A DNA stretch of 64,000 nucleotides from Streptomyces sp. SCL15-4 (GCF_033366695.1 NZ_JAOBTQ010000001.1:8308001-8372000), one strand, 5' to 3'. Shown: positions 9,362-18,476, counted from the stretch's first letter. Notes: generated by a model not told the origin, from the letters alone. Numbers and translations: made by a program.

Positions 9362-9666
9362 TCGGCACCGTAGGTCCGCCATGCTGCGCGGGGCGGGGCC
9401 AGGAAGCGGGCCGCGGGCCGGCGTCCGCCACACAGCTGGTCTTCGTCGACCGGCTTGTGGCTACAAGGAGCGGCGGATCGGCACCGTCGCGGCCGGCGCC
9501 GCCGAGCGCCTGGAGCGTGCCCTTCGAACGCGAACTGCTCGCCCCTTACTACACCGGGGTGGTCAGGTGTCGCGCGCGAGTTTGGCCAGGACGAGTGGCA
9601 GCATTCGCGCGGTCCGGGCGGGGACGTGAAGGGTCTGCGTGCCACCGTGGGTGTGGTCGTGGATGG
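9362..9666. other. no intact gene; short coding-like debris
   Basis: Between the IS right end and the ABC remnant no start, ribosome site and domain coincide. A minus-strand tail reading HDHTHGGTQTLHVPARTARM down to about 9565 looks protein-like and directly follows the point where the ABC remnant loses homology, so it may be the end of another gene joined by deletion. Confidence 0.35.
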
Positions 9667-10488
9667 TCAGGCAGTAGCTGCCCGCAGTGTGAACCAGTTG
9701 TCCGCGATGGTGCCGTCGAAGAGGTAGGCGTCCTGGGCGACGTATCCGACGGAGCGCCTGAGCTGGCGCAGGTCGAGGTGCTCGACGTCCTGGCCGCCGT
9801 TGGTGATCCTGCCTGTCTGCGGGCTGTGGAATCGGGTGAGGAACTTGGCGACGGTGGACTTCCCCGTGCCGGTGGCACCCACGATGGCGGTAGTGCGGCC
9901 CGGGGTGAACTGCAGGGAGAGATCGCGCACCACGGGGAGCCGTGAGGAGTAGGAGAAGGTGACATTCGTCAGCCGCACCTCGCCCCGGGCCTGCCGTGCC
10001 GTGAGCGGCTTGCCCTGCGCGGACGGCTCTGCGGGCAGGGCACGCAGCCGGCTGACGCGCTCGAGTGCTCCCAGGGCGCGCTGGTACTGGTCGAGGGTGC
10101 TGCCCAGGGCGGTGAGTTTGAAGATGGTCTGCATCGGCAGCACGTTCAGCATGCTGAAGACGTCCGGGGAGAGGCGGCCTGCCATGGTTGCTCGTCCTCC
10201 GGCGAGTCCGTTGGCGAGCAAGGACGCGGCGGTCACCGACAGCACAGTCTGCGCGTAGCGGGCGGTGTAGCGGTCGGTTTCGCCGCTGCTGGCGCGGTGG
10301 GCCAGGCTGAGGTTCCTGACGCGGTCGCGCTCGTACTCCTCCCCGCAGAAGCTCTTGACGGTCGCGTTGGCCTGCAGCGAATTGAGCAGCTGGCTGGTCA
10401 GCCGCGTGCGGTTCTCGCTGGCCGCCGCGTAGATCGCTGACGAGCGCTGCTGATGGCGTAGAGAGATCCACACGATGAGTGGCGACAC
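9667..10488 (-). pseudogene. ABC exporter (fused permease/ATPase), truncated at both ends
   Basis: The 273-residue frame holds the end of an exporter transmembrane domain (QLLNSLQANATVKSFCGEEY), the linker, and the start of the nucleotide-binding domain with Walker A GATGTGKST and the Q-loop region VGYVAQDAYLFDGTIADN. The frame ends right after the Q-loop, so the LSGGQ signature, Walker B and H-loop are absent, and most transmembrane helices are missing at the N-terminus. Normal half-transporters have about 580-620 residues. It cannot hydrolyse ATP by itself, so it is a relic. Confidence 0.75.
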
Positions 10489-10685
10489 CTTGGTGGCCGC
10501 GATGGCGCTCCGCTCACCGGCGCCTGTCCTCGGACCAGGACGACTGGTCGAAACCGCGCGGCGACCGCGTACAGATTGGACGTCTGAGCTCCGCCTTCGC
10601 CGCTCGGAGGCAAAAGCGGAGCGTGCTGACGCTCGCCGGTGTACGGCAGGGCCGTGGGGGTGTCCCGTCTGCTCGATGCGGACGA

Positions 10686-11237
10686 TCAGGCAAACGTGGT
10701 GGCGACGTTGACGGGGTTAACCAAGGTGTCACGGATCGGCGAGCGGTTCTCCACGAGGGAGACGAGTTCCTCGATCTGTTCGCGGGAGGTGTCCGGGGCG
10801 TCGACGTGAAGACGGACGCGCACCTCCTGCAGGCCCGGACGGATGGTGGGGCCGATGCCGAGGAAGCCTCGCAGGTCGATGTCGCCTTCGAGTTCGAGGC
10901 GGAAGCCCTTGAGCTCGATTCCCTGTGCGGCGGCGAGGGCGGCAAGAGTCACGGTGTAGCAGCCGGCGAGTGCCTGCAGCACGTACTCGCCGGGCGAGAC
11001 GGCGGAGTCGGTGCCAAGCAGTGCTGTGGGTTCGTCGCTGCTCATCACGAACTTCGCGACGCGGGAGTCGTCCCGCTCGCCGCCCTGGGTCAGCGTGCCG
11101 GTCCGGGCAGTGAGGCGACAGCCGCCCTGCCAGGAGCCGTCGACGGAGAAGGTGGCCTGGCCGAGGCCGGGGTGGGCCCTGACTGCGGCGGTGGTGTCCT
11201 GGATGGCCTGAACATCGATCTCGTTGATCATGGTCAT
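10686..11237 (-). CDS. OsmC family protein (probable peroxide/thiol-stress protein)
   Basis: The 183-residue protein has the OsmC/Ohr-like layout. A beta-rich N-terminus includes QATFSVDGSWQGGCRLTART, a central helix carries the conserved Cys in EYVLQALAGCYTVTLAALAA, and the C-terminal part includes ENRSPIRDTLVNPVNV. OsmC proteins reduce organic hydroperoxides or protect against thiol stress in the cytosol. Only one Cys of the usual pair is obvious, so peroxidase activity is not certain. AGAGGAA precedes the ATG at 11237. The gene follows trxA and trxB on the same strand, consistent with a redox cluster. Confidence 0.8.
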   Translation of the reverse strand: MTMINEIDVQAIQDTTAAVRAHPGLGQATFSVDGSWQGGCRLTARTGTLTQGGERDDSRVAKFVMSSDEPTALLGTDSAVSPGEYVLQALAGCYTVTLAALAAAQGIELKGFRLELEGDIDLRGFLGIGPTIRPGLQEVRVRLHVDAPDTSREQIEELVSLVENRSPIRDTLVNPVNVATTFA

Positions 11238-11538
11238 GAGTACTGGTTCCTCTCTGCGATGGCGGAAGCGTCGCAGGCGTCGTCGCGTGCGGCGGAAAGC
11301 GGTCCTGAGGCAGATGGTCCGATTCGTGGGCCATCTGCGGGTGCGTCGTCTGCGTCGGTGCAGGAGCGGAGCAGCGCGCTGGATGGCTCGTCCAACGGGG
11401 GGCGGCCGGCGGCGCGGCCGCGGGGCTGCTTGCGGATACACCGGGGTGCGGGAGCGGCTGTTGGGATGGGGCAGGCTGTGAGGGCCGACCCGCCGGGCGG
11501 GCCAGGAGGCCCGACCCGGTTGGTCCAGGTCGCCCGGA

Positions 11539-11865
11539 TCAGCCCAGGTAGGGCGCCAGTTCGGCTTCCAGGGCGGGCTGGGGCAGGGCGCCGACCAGGG
11601 TCTTCACGGGCTTGCCGCCCTGGAAGACCTTCATTGTGGGGATCGAGGTGATCCCGTACTGGCGCGCAGTCTGCGGGTTCTGGTCGACGTCGAGCTTGAC
11701 GACCGTCAGGGTGTCGGCGTGGTCGGCCGCGAGCTTGTCGAGGATCGGGGCGACGGCGCGGCACGGCGGGCACCAGGCCGCCCAGAAGTCGACCAGGACA
11801 GGCTTGTCGCTGAGCAGGACGTCATCGGCGAAGGACGCGTCCGTGACGGGGCGGGCTGAAGACAT
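11539..11865 (-). CDS. trxA: thioredoxin with WCPPC active site
   Basis: This 108-residue protein is a full-length thioredoxin: KPVLVDFWAAWCPPCRAVAP with the two redox Cys, the conserved cis-Pro in ITSIPTMKVFQGGKPVKTLV, and normal family length. Thioredoxins reduce protein disulfides and are recharged by thioredoxin reductase, encoded just upstream with a 48-base gap. The active site is CPPC rather than the canonical CGPC, which in known variants changes redox potential, so it may serve a special partner. Confidence 0.93.
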   Translation of the reverse strand: MSSARPVTDASFADDVLLSDKPVLVDFWAAWCPPCRAVAPILDKLAADHADTLTVVKLDVDQNPQTARQYGITSIPTMKVFQGGKPVKTLVGALPQPALEAELAPYLG

Positions 11866-11913
11866 GGTTCTTTCTCTTTCTCGGTGTGGTTTCCGCTGGT
11901 ACGGGCTGTGGGA

Positions 11914-12891
11914 TCAGGCGGCGGCGAGGCTCTCTGCCGTCTGCGCGTTGGTGCGCTGGAGCAGCTCGCCGGGGAGGGTGGTCAGGTAGTGCTCGGCGTC
12001 GAGGGCGGCGACCGTGCCGGAGGCGGCGGCGGTGACTGCCTGGCGGTAGGTCGGGTCGATGACGTCGCCTGCGGCGAACACGCCGGGCAGGTTCGTACGG
12101 GAGCTGCGGCCGTTGACGGCGATCGTCCCGTCTGTGGTCAGGTCGACCTGGCCGTGGACGAGGTGGACGCGGGGGTCGGCGCCGATCGCGACGAACAGGC
12201 CCTCGATGGGCAGCTCGCTCGGCTCGCCGGTCACGGTGTCGGTGAGGGTGACGCCGGTGAGGCCCTCCTCGCCATGGATCGCGGTGACTTCCGCGTTCCA
12301 CAGGAACTCGATCTCGTCGTTGGCCAGTGCGCGGTCCTGCATCGCCCTGGAGGCGCGCAGGCTGTCGCGGCGGTGGACGACGTAGACCTTCTTCGCGAAG
12401 CGCGTGAGGAAGGTCGCCTCCTCCAGCGCTGAGTCCCCGCCACCGACGACCGCGATGGTGCGGTCGCGGAAGAAGAAGCCGTCGCAGGTCGCGCACCAGG
12501 ACACCCCGCGTCCGGAGAGCCGGTCCTCGCCCTCGACGCCGAGCTTGCGGTAGGCGGAGCCGGTCGCGAAGACGACAGCCAGAGCCCGGTGCTGCTCTCC
12601 CGAGGCCAGGGTGACCGTCTTGACGTCGCCGGCGAGGTCGACGGAGGTGACGTCGTCGAAGACGATGTCGGTGCCGAACTTCTCGGCCTGCCGCTGCATC
12701 TTGTCCATCAGGTCAGGACCCATGACCGCCTCCGGGAAGCCGGGGAAGTTCTCGATCTCGGTGGTGTTCATCAGGTCACCGCCCGCCTCGACGGAGGAGG
12801 CGATCACAAGCGGGCGCAGGTTGGCGCGCGCGGCGTAGAGGGCGGCGGTGTAGCCGGCGGGGCCGGATCCGATGACGATGAGCTGCCGCAC
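11914..12891 (-). CDS. trxB: thioredoxin reductase
   Basis: This 325-residue flavoprotein reduces thioredoxin with NADPH. Visible are the FAD-binding motif LIVIGSGPAGYTAALYAARA, the redox motif CATC in GVSWCATCDGFFFRD, the NADPH motif VVGGGDSALEEATFL, the HRRDSLRAS phosphate clamp, and the terminal FAD motif GVFAAGDVIDPTYRQAV. The start is the GTG at 12891, placing the GSGPAG motif at the expected position; AAAGGA lies 8 bases upstream. It is first of a likely trxB-trxA operon, with osmC downstream after a larger gap, and is divergent from a GntR regulator. Confidence 0.95.
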   Translation of the reverse strand: MRQLIVIGSGPAGYTAALYAARANLRPLVIASSVEAGGDLMNTTEIENFPGFPEAVMGPDLMDKMQRQAEKFGTDIVFDDVTSVDLAGDVKTVTLASGEQHRALAVVFATGSAYRKLGVEGEDRLSGRGVSWCATCDGFFFRDRTIAVVGGGDSALEEATFLTRFAKKVYVVHRRDSLRASRAMQDRALANDEIEFLWNAEVTAIHGEEGLTGVTLTDTVTGEPSELPIEGLFVAIGADPRVHLVHGQVDLTTDGTIAVNGRSSRTNLPGVFAAGDVIDPTYRQAVTAAASGTVAALDAEHYLTTLPGELLQRTNAQTAESLAAA

Positions 12892-12966
12892 GGCGCGGTC
12901 CTTTCTTTCTTGGCCCGCCGTCTTCGGCGGACCGTCTGTGAGGCTCCTAACACGGCCCTTCCAGAA

Positions 12967-13001
12967 TGTATTCCAATGGGACACGACTTGTATCCCAGAT
13001 G
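12967..13001. promoter_or_regulatory. direct repeat in the trxB/GntR intergenic region
   Basis: TGTATTCCAATG (12967-12978) and TGTATCCCAGATG (12989-13001) are two near-identical direct repeats whose starts are 22 bases apart, about two helical turns. They lie between divergent trxB and the GntR gene, 22 bases from the regulator start. They are good candidates for regulator-binding half-sites. Confidence 0.5.
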
Positions 13002-13023
13002 TGTGTGGTAGAGAATGCATGGC

Positions 13024-13674
13024 ATGTCAACCAGTAGTCAGAGCGCCGCCGAGCAGGCGTACGCGACGATCCGTGCGGGCATCCTCGCCGGGACCCACGC
13101 GCCGGGCACCATGCTTGGTGAGGCGGGGCTCGCCGCCGATCTGGGAGTGAGCCGCACACCCGTCAGGGCCGCGCTCGTCCGGCTCCAGGACGAAGGCTGG
13201 ATCACGGTATATCCGAAGCGCGGGGCGCTCGTGCGCGGCCTGAGCGAGAAGGATGCCAGAGATCTGGCCGACACTCGGCACGTCCTCGAATCGGCCTCCG
13301 TGCAACGCGCCACGCACCAGTCCCGCCAGGACCTCGCGGAGCGGCTGGCGAACGATCTCGACCTGCAGAAGAGCGCGCTGGCCGACGGCGACCTGAAGCG
13401 GTTCATCGAGCTGACGCTCGCCTTCCACCGCTCCTTCGTCGAGGTCGGCGGCAACCAGGTGATGCTCGAACTCAATGATCGTCTTGCCGATCGCCAGCGG
13501 TTCCTGCTCTTCAGCCTCGGGGACAGCCTTCTGGCCCGTTGCCAGGACATCATCACCGAGCACGAAAACCTCGTTGCGCGACTGCGTGACGAGGGCGCGA
13601 ACGGCTTCACCGAGGCGCTTCGATCACACATCGGTGACACGGTCGGTACGGGGCTGCGACGGCCGGACCGGTGA
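13024..13674 (+). CDS. GntR family transcriptional regulator, FadR/FCD subfamily
   Basis: The 216-residue protein has an N-terminal GntR winged helix (AEQAYATIRAGILAGTHAPG, then GLAADLGVSRTPVRAALVRL) and an all-helical FCD ligand domain. Its metal-ligand-like positions include the Asp and His of DLADTRHVLE, LAFHRSFVEVGGN and a late RSHIGD. Such regulators usually bind a small acid and derepress a neighbouring operon. It is divergent from trxB, with a direct repeat between them, so control of the thioredoxin operon is inferred. An alternative ATG is 9 bases upstream. Confidence 0.88.
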   Translation: MSTSSQSAAEQAYATIRAGILAGTHAPGTMLGEAGLAADLGVSRTPVRAALVRLQDEGWITVYPKRGALVRGLSEKDARDLADTRHVLESASVQRATHQSRQDLAERLANDLDLQKSALADGDLKRFIELTLAFHRSFVEVGGNQVMLELNDRLADRQRFLLFSLGDSLLARCQDIITEHENLVARLRDEGANGFTEALRSHIGDTVGTGLRRPDR

Positions 13675-13742
13675 TGCCTGTCGTGCGCGAGGGCCGTAGG
13701 GCGAGGTGGGCATACTTGGGCAGGATTCACGGCTGGCCGGGG

Positions 13743-13870
13743 TCATGCGTAGTCGGGGTTCATCGCGGAAGCCATCTTCAGATGCACGGCAGCCGCATCG
13801 TCGTGACCCAGCCGCTGCAGGGTCCGGCCGAGCAGGAGACGGACGTAGTGGTGGGTGAACGCCGCGGCCG
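13743..13870 (-). pseudogene. C-terminal TPR fragment
   Basis: On the minus strand a coding-like tail reads THHYVRLLLGRTLQRLGHDD and then DAAAVHLKMASAMNPDYA before a TGA. The pattern (LGRTLQRLG, followed by A..HL.MA.AMNP) fits the last tetratricopeptide repeat of a larger protein. Nothing upstream in frame continues it, so only the 3' end of a gene remains. Confidence 0.4.
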
Positions 13871-13927
13871 CGACCAACCCTCGACATCACGTGGGACGTG
13901 CTCCTCGGGCTTGGCTACGGCCTCAGC

Positions 13928-14461
13928 TCAGGCGAGCGGGTTGAGGACGAGATAGCCGTCCAGGCGGGTGACCTGGTCGGTGTCCGGGTCGCTGGGGAGG
14001 GCGTGGCCGAGGTCGTTCGCACGGACTTCGCCGATCCACTGGTCGTGCTGGTATTCGTGGTTGATCAGCGCGACCAGGAGGTGCCGGGCGACGACGGCGA
14101 GTTGGTCCGGGGCGGCGACGCGGCCACTGCCGATGTCGTTCATACGGGCGTGGACGCGTTCGGCGACGGTGTCGCGGAAGGCACCGAGGCGTTCCACGGT
14201 GGGCAGCGCGCCGCGGAACTTCTCCGGGTTCGCGGAGTCCATGAGCCCGTCCAGTTCTGGGTCGGGGCTGGGTTCGGCGGCGGTGAGGTTGCGGACCATG
14301 AAGTGGGCGACGTGGGCCTGGTGGCCCAGGTGCCAGCCGATCGCGCTGTAGTCCTCGTGGGGCCGCCAGGTGATCTCGTCCGGCTTGAGGTCCTTCCACA
14401 GGGCGTCGGTGTAGGCGCGGGCGCGGTCGTACTCGCGCAGCAGGGCATCTACCTCATACAT
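13928..14461 (-). CDS. DinB family protein
   Basis: This 177-residue protein has the DinB four-helix fold with the expected metal-binding His residues: one in SAIGWHLGHQAHVAHF near residue 45 and a pair in LINHEYQHDQWIGE near residue 140. DinB-like proteins include thiol-dependent transferases, such as mycothiol or bacillithiol S-transferases, and ergothioneine-type enzymes. In a mycothiol-producing actinomycete next to thioredoxin and mycothione reductase genes, a thiol transferase role is a reasonable inference. It follows the flavin amine oxidase gene with a 39-base gap and is the last gene of that run. Confidence 0.8.
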   Translation of the reverse strand: MYEVDALLREYDRARAYTDALWKDLKPDEITWRPHEDYSAIGWHLGHQAHVAHFMVRNLTAAEPSPDPELDGLMDSANPEKFRGALPTVERLGAFRDTVAERVHARMNDIGSGRVAAPDQLAVVARHLLVALINHEYQHDQWIGEVRANDLGHALPSDPDTDQVTRLDGYLVLNPLA

Positions 14462-14500
14462 GGGGGTTGCCTCCGAGGGCCGGGGTCTGCGGGGAGGTGT

Positions 14501-15613
14501 TCAGGCGGAGAGCGACGGCGCCGCCGGTGCTGGCTCGTCGTTCGGGGCGGGCAGGGCATGGAGGATGGCGTGGGCGGCGCGTTCGCCGCCCACCAGCGCG
14601 CCTTCGATGTGGCCGGCGTAGCCGCGGGCGGTCTCGGTGGACGCCCAGTGGAGCCGCCCGTCCAGGGAAGGGCGCTGGTAGAGGCGGTGGCCGAAGAAGG
14701 AGTAGTCGCCCAGCTGCGCCACCTGCGCGGTGGATGTCCAGTGCTCGGCGCTCCAGTCCTGGATGTGCAGGGCGAGCGGCTGGGCCGCCTGCGGGCCGAA
14801 GAGCTGCGTCAGCTGCCCGGTGACGGCTGTTGGGAAGTCGGGACCGGCACTGCGGGCGGCGGAGGTGTGGGCGAAGCCGAACAGGGCGGCCGGCTGTCCG
14901 GCGGGGCCGGACATGTCGTGGATCTCCTGCAGCGGGCCGGTGCGGCTGAAGGCGGCACCGGCCAGGCCGTCCCGGCGCCAGAAGGCGTCGGGGTACGCGG
15001 CCACGACCTTCACCACGGCGCCCATCCACACCGGGGTCTGCTCGGCTACGCGGACGAGGTCCGCCGGCAGTCGGCTGCCGAAGTCGATGCGGGCCAGGGC
15101 GAGGGCGGGCGGCACGGCGAGGACGACGTGCTCGGCCTTGATCACCGAGTCGGGGGTGTGCACGCTGAGGCCGGACGGGGTGGTCCGGATGGCGGTGACC
15201 GGCGTGCCGAGCCGGAGAGTACCCGAGGGAAGCGCGGCTGCCAGTGCGTCGGTCAGCGAGGCGGCGCCTGCGGTGAAGCGGTTGGAGCGGGCGTCGATCG
15301 GGTTGCCCGCGAGGCGCTGTACGCCGCCCGCATCCTGGTAGACGGCATCACCGGTGGTGTGCTGCGGAAAGCTGCCAAGCCCTGAATCGGCCAGGAGAGT
15401 GCGCACATGCCGCTCGTCGTCCCAGAACCAGGTGGCCCCGAGATCAAACGAGCCGTCCACTGAGGCCGGGGCGGTGAGCAGGCGGCCCCCGATCCGCTCG
15501 CGCGCCTCCAGGACGACGACATCGTGCCCGGCCTGAGTGAGGATGCCTGCTGCGGCGAGGCCCGACGCACCCGCTCCGATCACGACGACGGACCGGCTTG
15601 TGCGCTGCAACAT
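14501..15613 (-). CDS. flavin monoamine oxidase family FAD-dependent oxidoreductase
   Basis: The 370-residue protein begins with the dinucleotide-binding motif SVVVIGAGASGLAAAGILTQ. It continues with VVVLEARERIGGRLLT, FDLGATWFWDDERH, VVLAVPPALALARIDF and a terminal FAD contact (RLHWASTETARGYAGHIEGA), all typical of amine oxidases. It likely oxidises an amine or related substrate with O2, releasing H2O2. The ATG at 15613 has AAAGGAG 8 bases upstream. It lies between an alcohol dehydrogenase and a DinB gene on the same strand with short gaps, so a three-gene operon is likely. Confidence 0.85.
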   Translation of the reverse strand: MLQRTSRSVVVIGAGASGLAAAGILTQAGHDVVVLEARERIGGRLLTAPASVDGSFDLGATWFWDDERHVRTLLADSGLGSFPQHTTGDAVYQDAGGVQRLAGNPIDARSNRFTAGAASLTDALAAALPSGTLRLGTPVTAIRTTPSGLSVHTPDSVIKAEHVVLAVPPALALARIDFGSRLPADLVRVAEQTPVWMGAVVKVVAAYPDAFWRRDGLAGAAFSRTGPLQEIHDMSGPAGQPAALFGFAHTSAARSAGPDFPTAVTGQLTQLFGPQAAQPLALHIQDWSAEHWTSTAQVAQLGDYSFFGHRLYQRPSLDGRLHWASTETARGYAGHIEGALVGGERAAHAILHALPAPNDEPAPAAPSLSA

Positions 15614-15684
15614 GCGTGCACTCCTTTCCTGAACGGGTCGGCGGCACCGCCCGGGTATTGCTCGGGGATGGTGAGGCGAGATGG

Positions 15685-16719
15685 TCACTCGCCCGTGGTG
15701 AGGACCATGCGGAAGCGGGCCTGTCCGGCCTGCTGGGTCTTCAGTGCCTCGGCCGCGTGCTCCAGTGGCGCGGTCTGCACCTGCGGTCGTACGCCACTGG
15801 CCAGGGCGAAACGCATGGCCTGCTCGGTCTCGACCGGGCTGCCGGTGACATGCCCGGTGACGTGGCGGGCGTACATCACCAGCTTGTCCAGCGGGAGGTC
15901 GAGGGGGAGGCCGTCGAAGCCGATGACGGTGAGACGTCCGTGCGAGGTGAGGCCGTCGATGAGCCCGGCCAGCGGCTTGCTGCTGGAGGCCGTGGACAGG
16001 AGCAGCCGGGCACCGCCAAGGGCGCGCAGCGCCTTCCCGGCGTCCTCGGCGGAGGCGTCGATGTAGTGGTGCGCGCCGAGGCCGAGGGCGGATTCCCGCT
16101 TGTCGGCGCCGCGGCCGATGGCGACCGTCTCGAAGCCCATGGCCGCGGCGAACTGCAGCGCGAAGTGCCCCAGGCCACCGATACCGAGGACCGCGACCCG
16201 GTCGCCGGGCTCGGCCCCGCTGTGCCGCAGCGCGTTGAACGTGGTCACACCCGCGCAGCCGAACGGCGCGGCCTCCTCGAAGGACAGCCCGCCGGGAATA
16301 CGGACGAGCGCCGCGGCGGGGACGGTGATGGTGGTGGCCCAGCCGCCCGGGTAGCTGAGGCCGGGGATCTGCCGCTCGGCGCAGTGGACCACGTCGCCCG
16401 ACCGGCAAGCCGTGCAGTACCCGCAGGAGCCGCCGAACCAACCGACCCCGGCCCGCTCGCCGACCTCCCAGCCCGCCACACCCTCGCCGACCTCGGCGAC
16501 GACTCCGGCCACCTCGTGCCCGGGGGTGATCGGGAATCCGTAGGCGGGCGTGGGATTCGCGGCCATCCCCGCATCGGCCCCGCAGATACCGGAGGCCCTG
16601 ACGTCGAGGCGCACCTCGCCGGGGCCAGGCTCACGGGGCTGGGCCGGGGCAGGACGCACCGGCCCACCCGGATCGGTCACCTGAGCGGCACTGTGTACCT
16701 GGCGGCCGTTCTCGTACAC
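15685..16719 (-). CDS. zinc-dependent alcohol dehydrogenase
   Basis: The 344-residue MDR-family protein has a catalytic zinc Cys in RASGICGADAG, GHEVAGVVAEVG with the catalytic His and Glu, structural-zinc cysteines in CGYCTACRSGDVVHC, and a Rossmann motif VLGIGGLGHFALQFA. It oxidises alcohols or reduces aldehydes with NAD(P). The start was set at GTG 16719, which has CAGGAG 8 bases upstream. It is the first gene of the run with amine oxidase and DinB. The upstream LysR gene is divergent and probably regulates it. Aldehydes from amine oxidation could be its substrate; that is inference. Confidence 0.88.
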   Translation of the reverse strand: MYENGRQVHSAAQVTDPGGPVRPAPAQPREPGPGEVRLDVRASGICGADAGMAANPTPAYGFPITPGHEVAGVVAEVGEGVAGWEVGERAGVGWFGGSCGYCTACRSGDVVHCAERQIPGLSYPGGWATTITVPAAALVRIPGGLSFEEAAPFGCAGVTTFNALRHSGAEPGDRVAVLGIGGLGHFALQFAAAMGFETVAIGRGADKRESALGLGAHHYIDASAEDAGKALRALGGARLLLSTASSSKPLAGLIDGLTSHGRLTVIGFDGLPLDLPLDKLVMYARHVTGHVTGSPVETEQAMRFALASGVRPQVQTAPLEHAAEALKTQQAGQARFRMVLTTGE

Positions 16720-16892
16720 GGCGATCACTCCTGGAAAGATGAAGGGGAAATTCGCAAGCGGATTTTCCCGGTACTGTGAATTCGTCGGGCGGCAACAACC
16801 AGCGGAAATCATCCGCCCCGCCGTGCCGGCGGATCGTGCTTCGCCAACAGTAGGACGGCTGCCCGGCATCCGGTAGACGACGATTATGAATG

Positions 16893-16917
16893 CGGCTATA
16901 TCCTGAGGTTGTAGCCG
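16893..16917. promoter_or_regulatory. LysR-type operator (CGGCTA-N13-TAGCCG)
   Basis: Complementary 6-base arms flank 13 bases, 13 bases before the LysR start codon. The spacing resembles LysR-regulator sites. The divergent alcohol dehydrogenase starts about 175 bases away, so the site would mainly act in autoregulation and possibly activate the operon from a distance. Confidence 0.6.
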
Positions 16918-16930
16918 AGAGGGGTTCACG

Positions 16931-17890
16931 ATGAACATCGAAGGGCTGCGGTACGCGCAGGCCGTGTCCCGGACCAAGTCGTTCAGCGCCGCCGCGCGCG
17001 ACTACGGCGTCACCCAGCCTGCCCTGTCGAACGGGGTGGCCCGCCTGGAGGACGAACTCGGCGTCAAGCTGTTCGACCGCTCGCCGCGTGGCGTCAAACC
17101 CACGGCACACGGCGCGCGCGTGCTGCCGATGATCGACCGGGCTCTGGAGGCGCTGGACTCGATCACGGCCGAGGCACGGCGGCTCACCAGCCCGGCCACC
17201 GGGGCGATCCGCATGGGAGTGTCTCCCCTGATCGGCGCGGACCTGGTGGGCTGCGCCTTCAGCGCGGCCCGCGGCCTGGCCCGTCCACGTGACCTGGTGC
17301 TGCGCGAGGCCGACCTGGACCTGTTGCGCACCGCCCTGAAGGACGGAGAGCTGGACGTGCTGCTGGTGCCCGAGGTCGAGCCCATGCCCGCCTACCGGCA
17401 CCGCACCATCTTCACCGAGCCCGTCGTCGTGATCGACCCAGCCGTCGCCCCCGGCGCCGACGGTCCCGTGGAGCTGACCGATGCCGCCGGCGCCGACTTC
17501 ATCCTCGTGCCCAACAGCTGCGGCTTGACCACGTTCACCACGCAGCTGTTCCGGGACAATGACCTGCCGCTGCGGACCTACGCGGGCGAGGCCGCCAGTT
17601 ATCGCGTGCTGGGCGAGTGGGCGCGCCTCGGGGTGGGCGCCGCCCTGCTGCCCCAATCGAAAGTGACGCAGGAACACGCGAACTGCCGTCCCCTGGTGCG
17701 AGGCGGGCTTCCCGTGGAGATGTCCTACGAGGCCGTCTGGGGGCGCGGCAATCCGCTCGGCGCCGATCTGGAGGAGTTCGTCGCCTGCCTCGCCGACTCC
17801 GCCGGCTGTCTGGGGCCCTCTCCCGAGCCTGGCAGCGAGCCCCCTTCCGGGCAGACCGCAGGCGCCCCGCCGGACTCGCCCATGGAGTAA
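16931..17890 (+). CDS. LysR family transcriptional regulator
   Basis: The 319-residue protein has a canonical LysR helix-turn-helix (RYAQAVSRTKSFSAAARDYG, then VTQPALSNGVARLEDELGVK) followed by LFDRSPRGVKPTAHG and a two-lobed substrate-binding domain (GAIRMGVSPLIGADLVG; GELDVLLVPEVEPMPAYRH; ARLGVGAALLPQSKV). The last ~30 residues are a Pro/Ser-rich tail beyond the usual end. It is divergent from the alcohol dehydrogenase operon and upstream of a same-strand set (small protein, SDR, mycothione reductase), so it could regulate either. Confidence 0.9.
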   Translation: MNIEGLRYAQAVSRTKSFSAAARDYGVTQPALSNGVARLEDELGVKLFDRSPRGVKPTAHGARVLPMIDRALEALDSITAEARRLTSPATGAIRMGVSPLIGADLVGCAFSAARGLARPRDLVLREADLDLLRTALKDGELDVLLVPEVEPMPAYRHRTIFTEPVVVIDPAVAPGADGPVELTDAAGADFILVPNSCGLTTFTTQLFRDNDLPLRTYAGEAASYRVLGEWARLGVGAALLPQSKVTQEHANCRPLVRGGLPVEMSYEAVWGRGNPLGADLEEFVACLADSAGCLGPSPEPGSEPPSGQTAGAPPDSPME

Positions 17891-18012
17891 TGCAAGCTCG
17901 TTATAGCGGCATCACTGAATATCCTCTACCGGACGTCGTCGCGGCGACCTACTTTTGACTCATCCGATCGCCCGTAGAAAAACCTGCGGCAGTGTCGACG
18001 AAAGGACGAGTC

Positions 18013-18294
18013 ATGGCCTACCTGGAAATCACCCTGACGGTAGCGGAGGAAAACCGCGTCGCGGCGGCTGGCGTGTACCAGAAGTACAAGCAGCCGTTCC
18101 TCGACACCGTCCCGGGCGCCGAGTCCAAGGAACTGCTGGTGCGCGACGAGGACGTACAGGTGCTGCACGGCTTCACCGCCGTCGCCGAAGCCCGCGCCTA
18201 CCTCAACAGCACCCTGTTCCAGCAGGACGTCGTCGGCGGGCTGGCACCGCTGCTGGCCGCCGACCCCGAGATCCGGATCTACGACACCGTCTGA
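18013..18294 (+). CDS. small dimeric alpha-beta-barrel-like protein
   Basis: The 93-residue protein (AYLEITLTVAEENRVAAAGV at the start, FTAVAEARAYLNSTLFQQDV later) has the alternating strand-helix pattern of the ABM/dimeric alpha-beta barrel group, but I do not recognise a named family. AAAGGACGAG precedes the ATG at 18013. It sits between the LysR gene and an SDR gene in the same direction, suggesting an accessory role in the same oxidoreductase pathway. Confidence 0.65.
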   Translation: MAYLEITLTVAEENRVAAAGVYQKYKQPFLDTVPGAESKELLVRDEDVQVLHGFTAVAEARAYLNSTLFQQDVVGGLAPLLAADPEIRIYDTV

Positions 18295-18476
18295 CGGTCC
18301 CGGACGGGCTGCCGCCCCTCACCCGGCGGCCCGCCGCCTCCCTCCTCCCCGGCCCCCGGCTACTCGCCTCATGAGGCATTCCCGGCACCCGAGCGGCGAT
18401 TTACCCCAGCACGGAGATGTTTCGGGGCAGTTCAGGGCGCCACACCCTCGTCCCCCCCTCGCACCAGGAGCACCAG

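Noticed and set aside
13898..15385. 495-residue plus-strand frame over the DinB and amine oxidase genes
   Set aside because: Opposite strand carries two proteins with clear motifs; this frame is Gly/Val-rich and motif-free.
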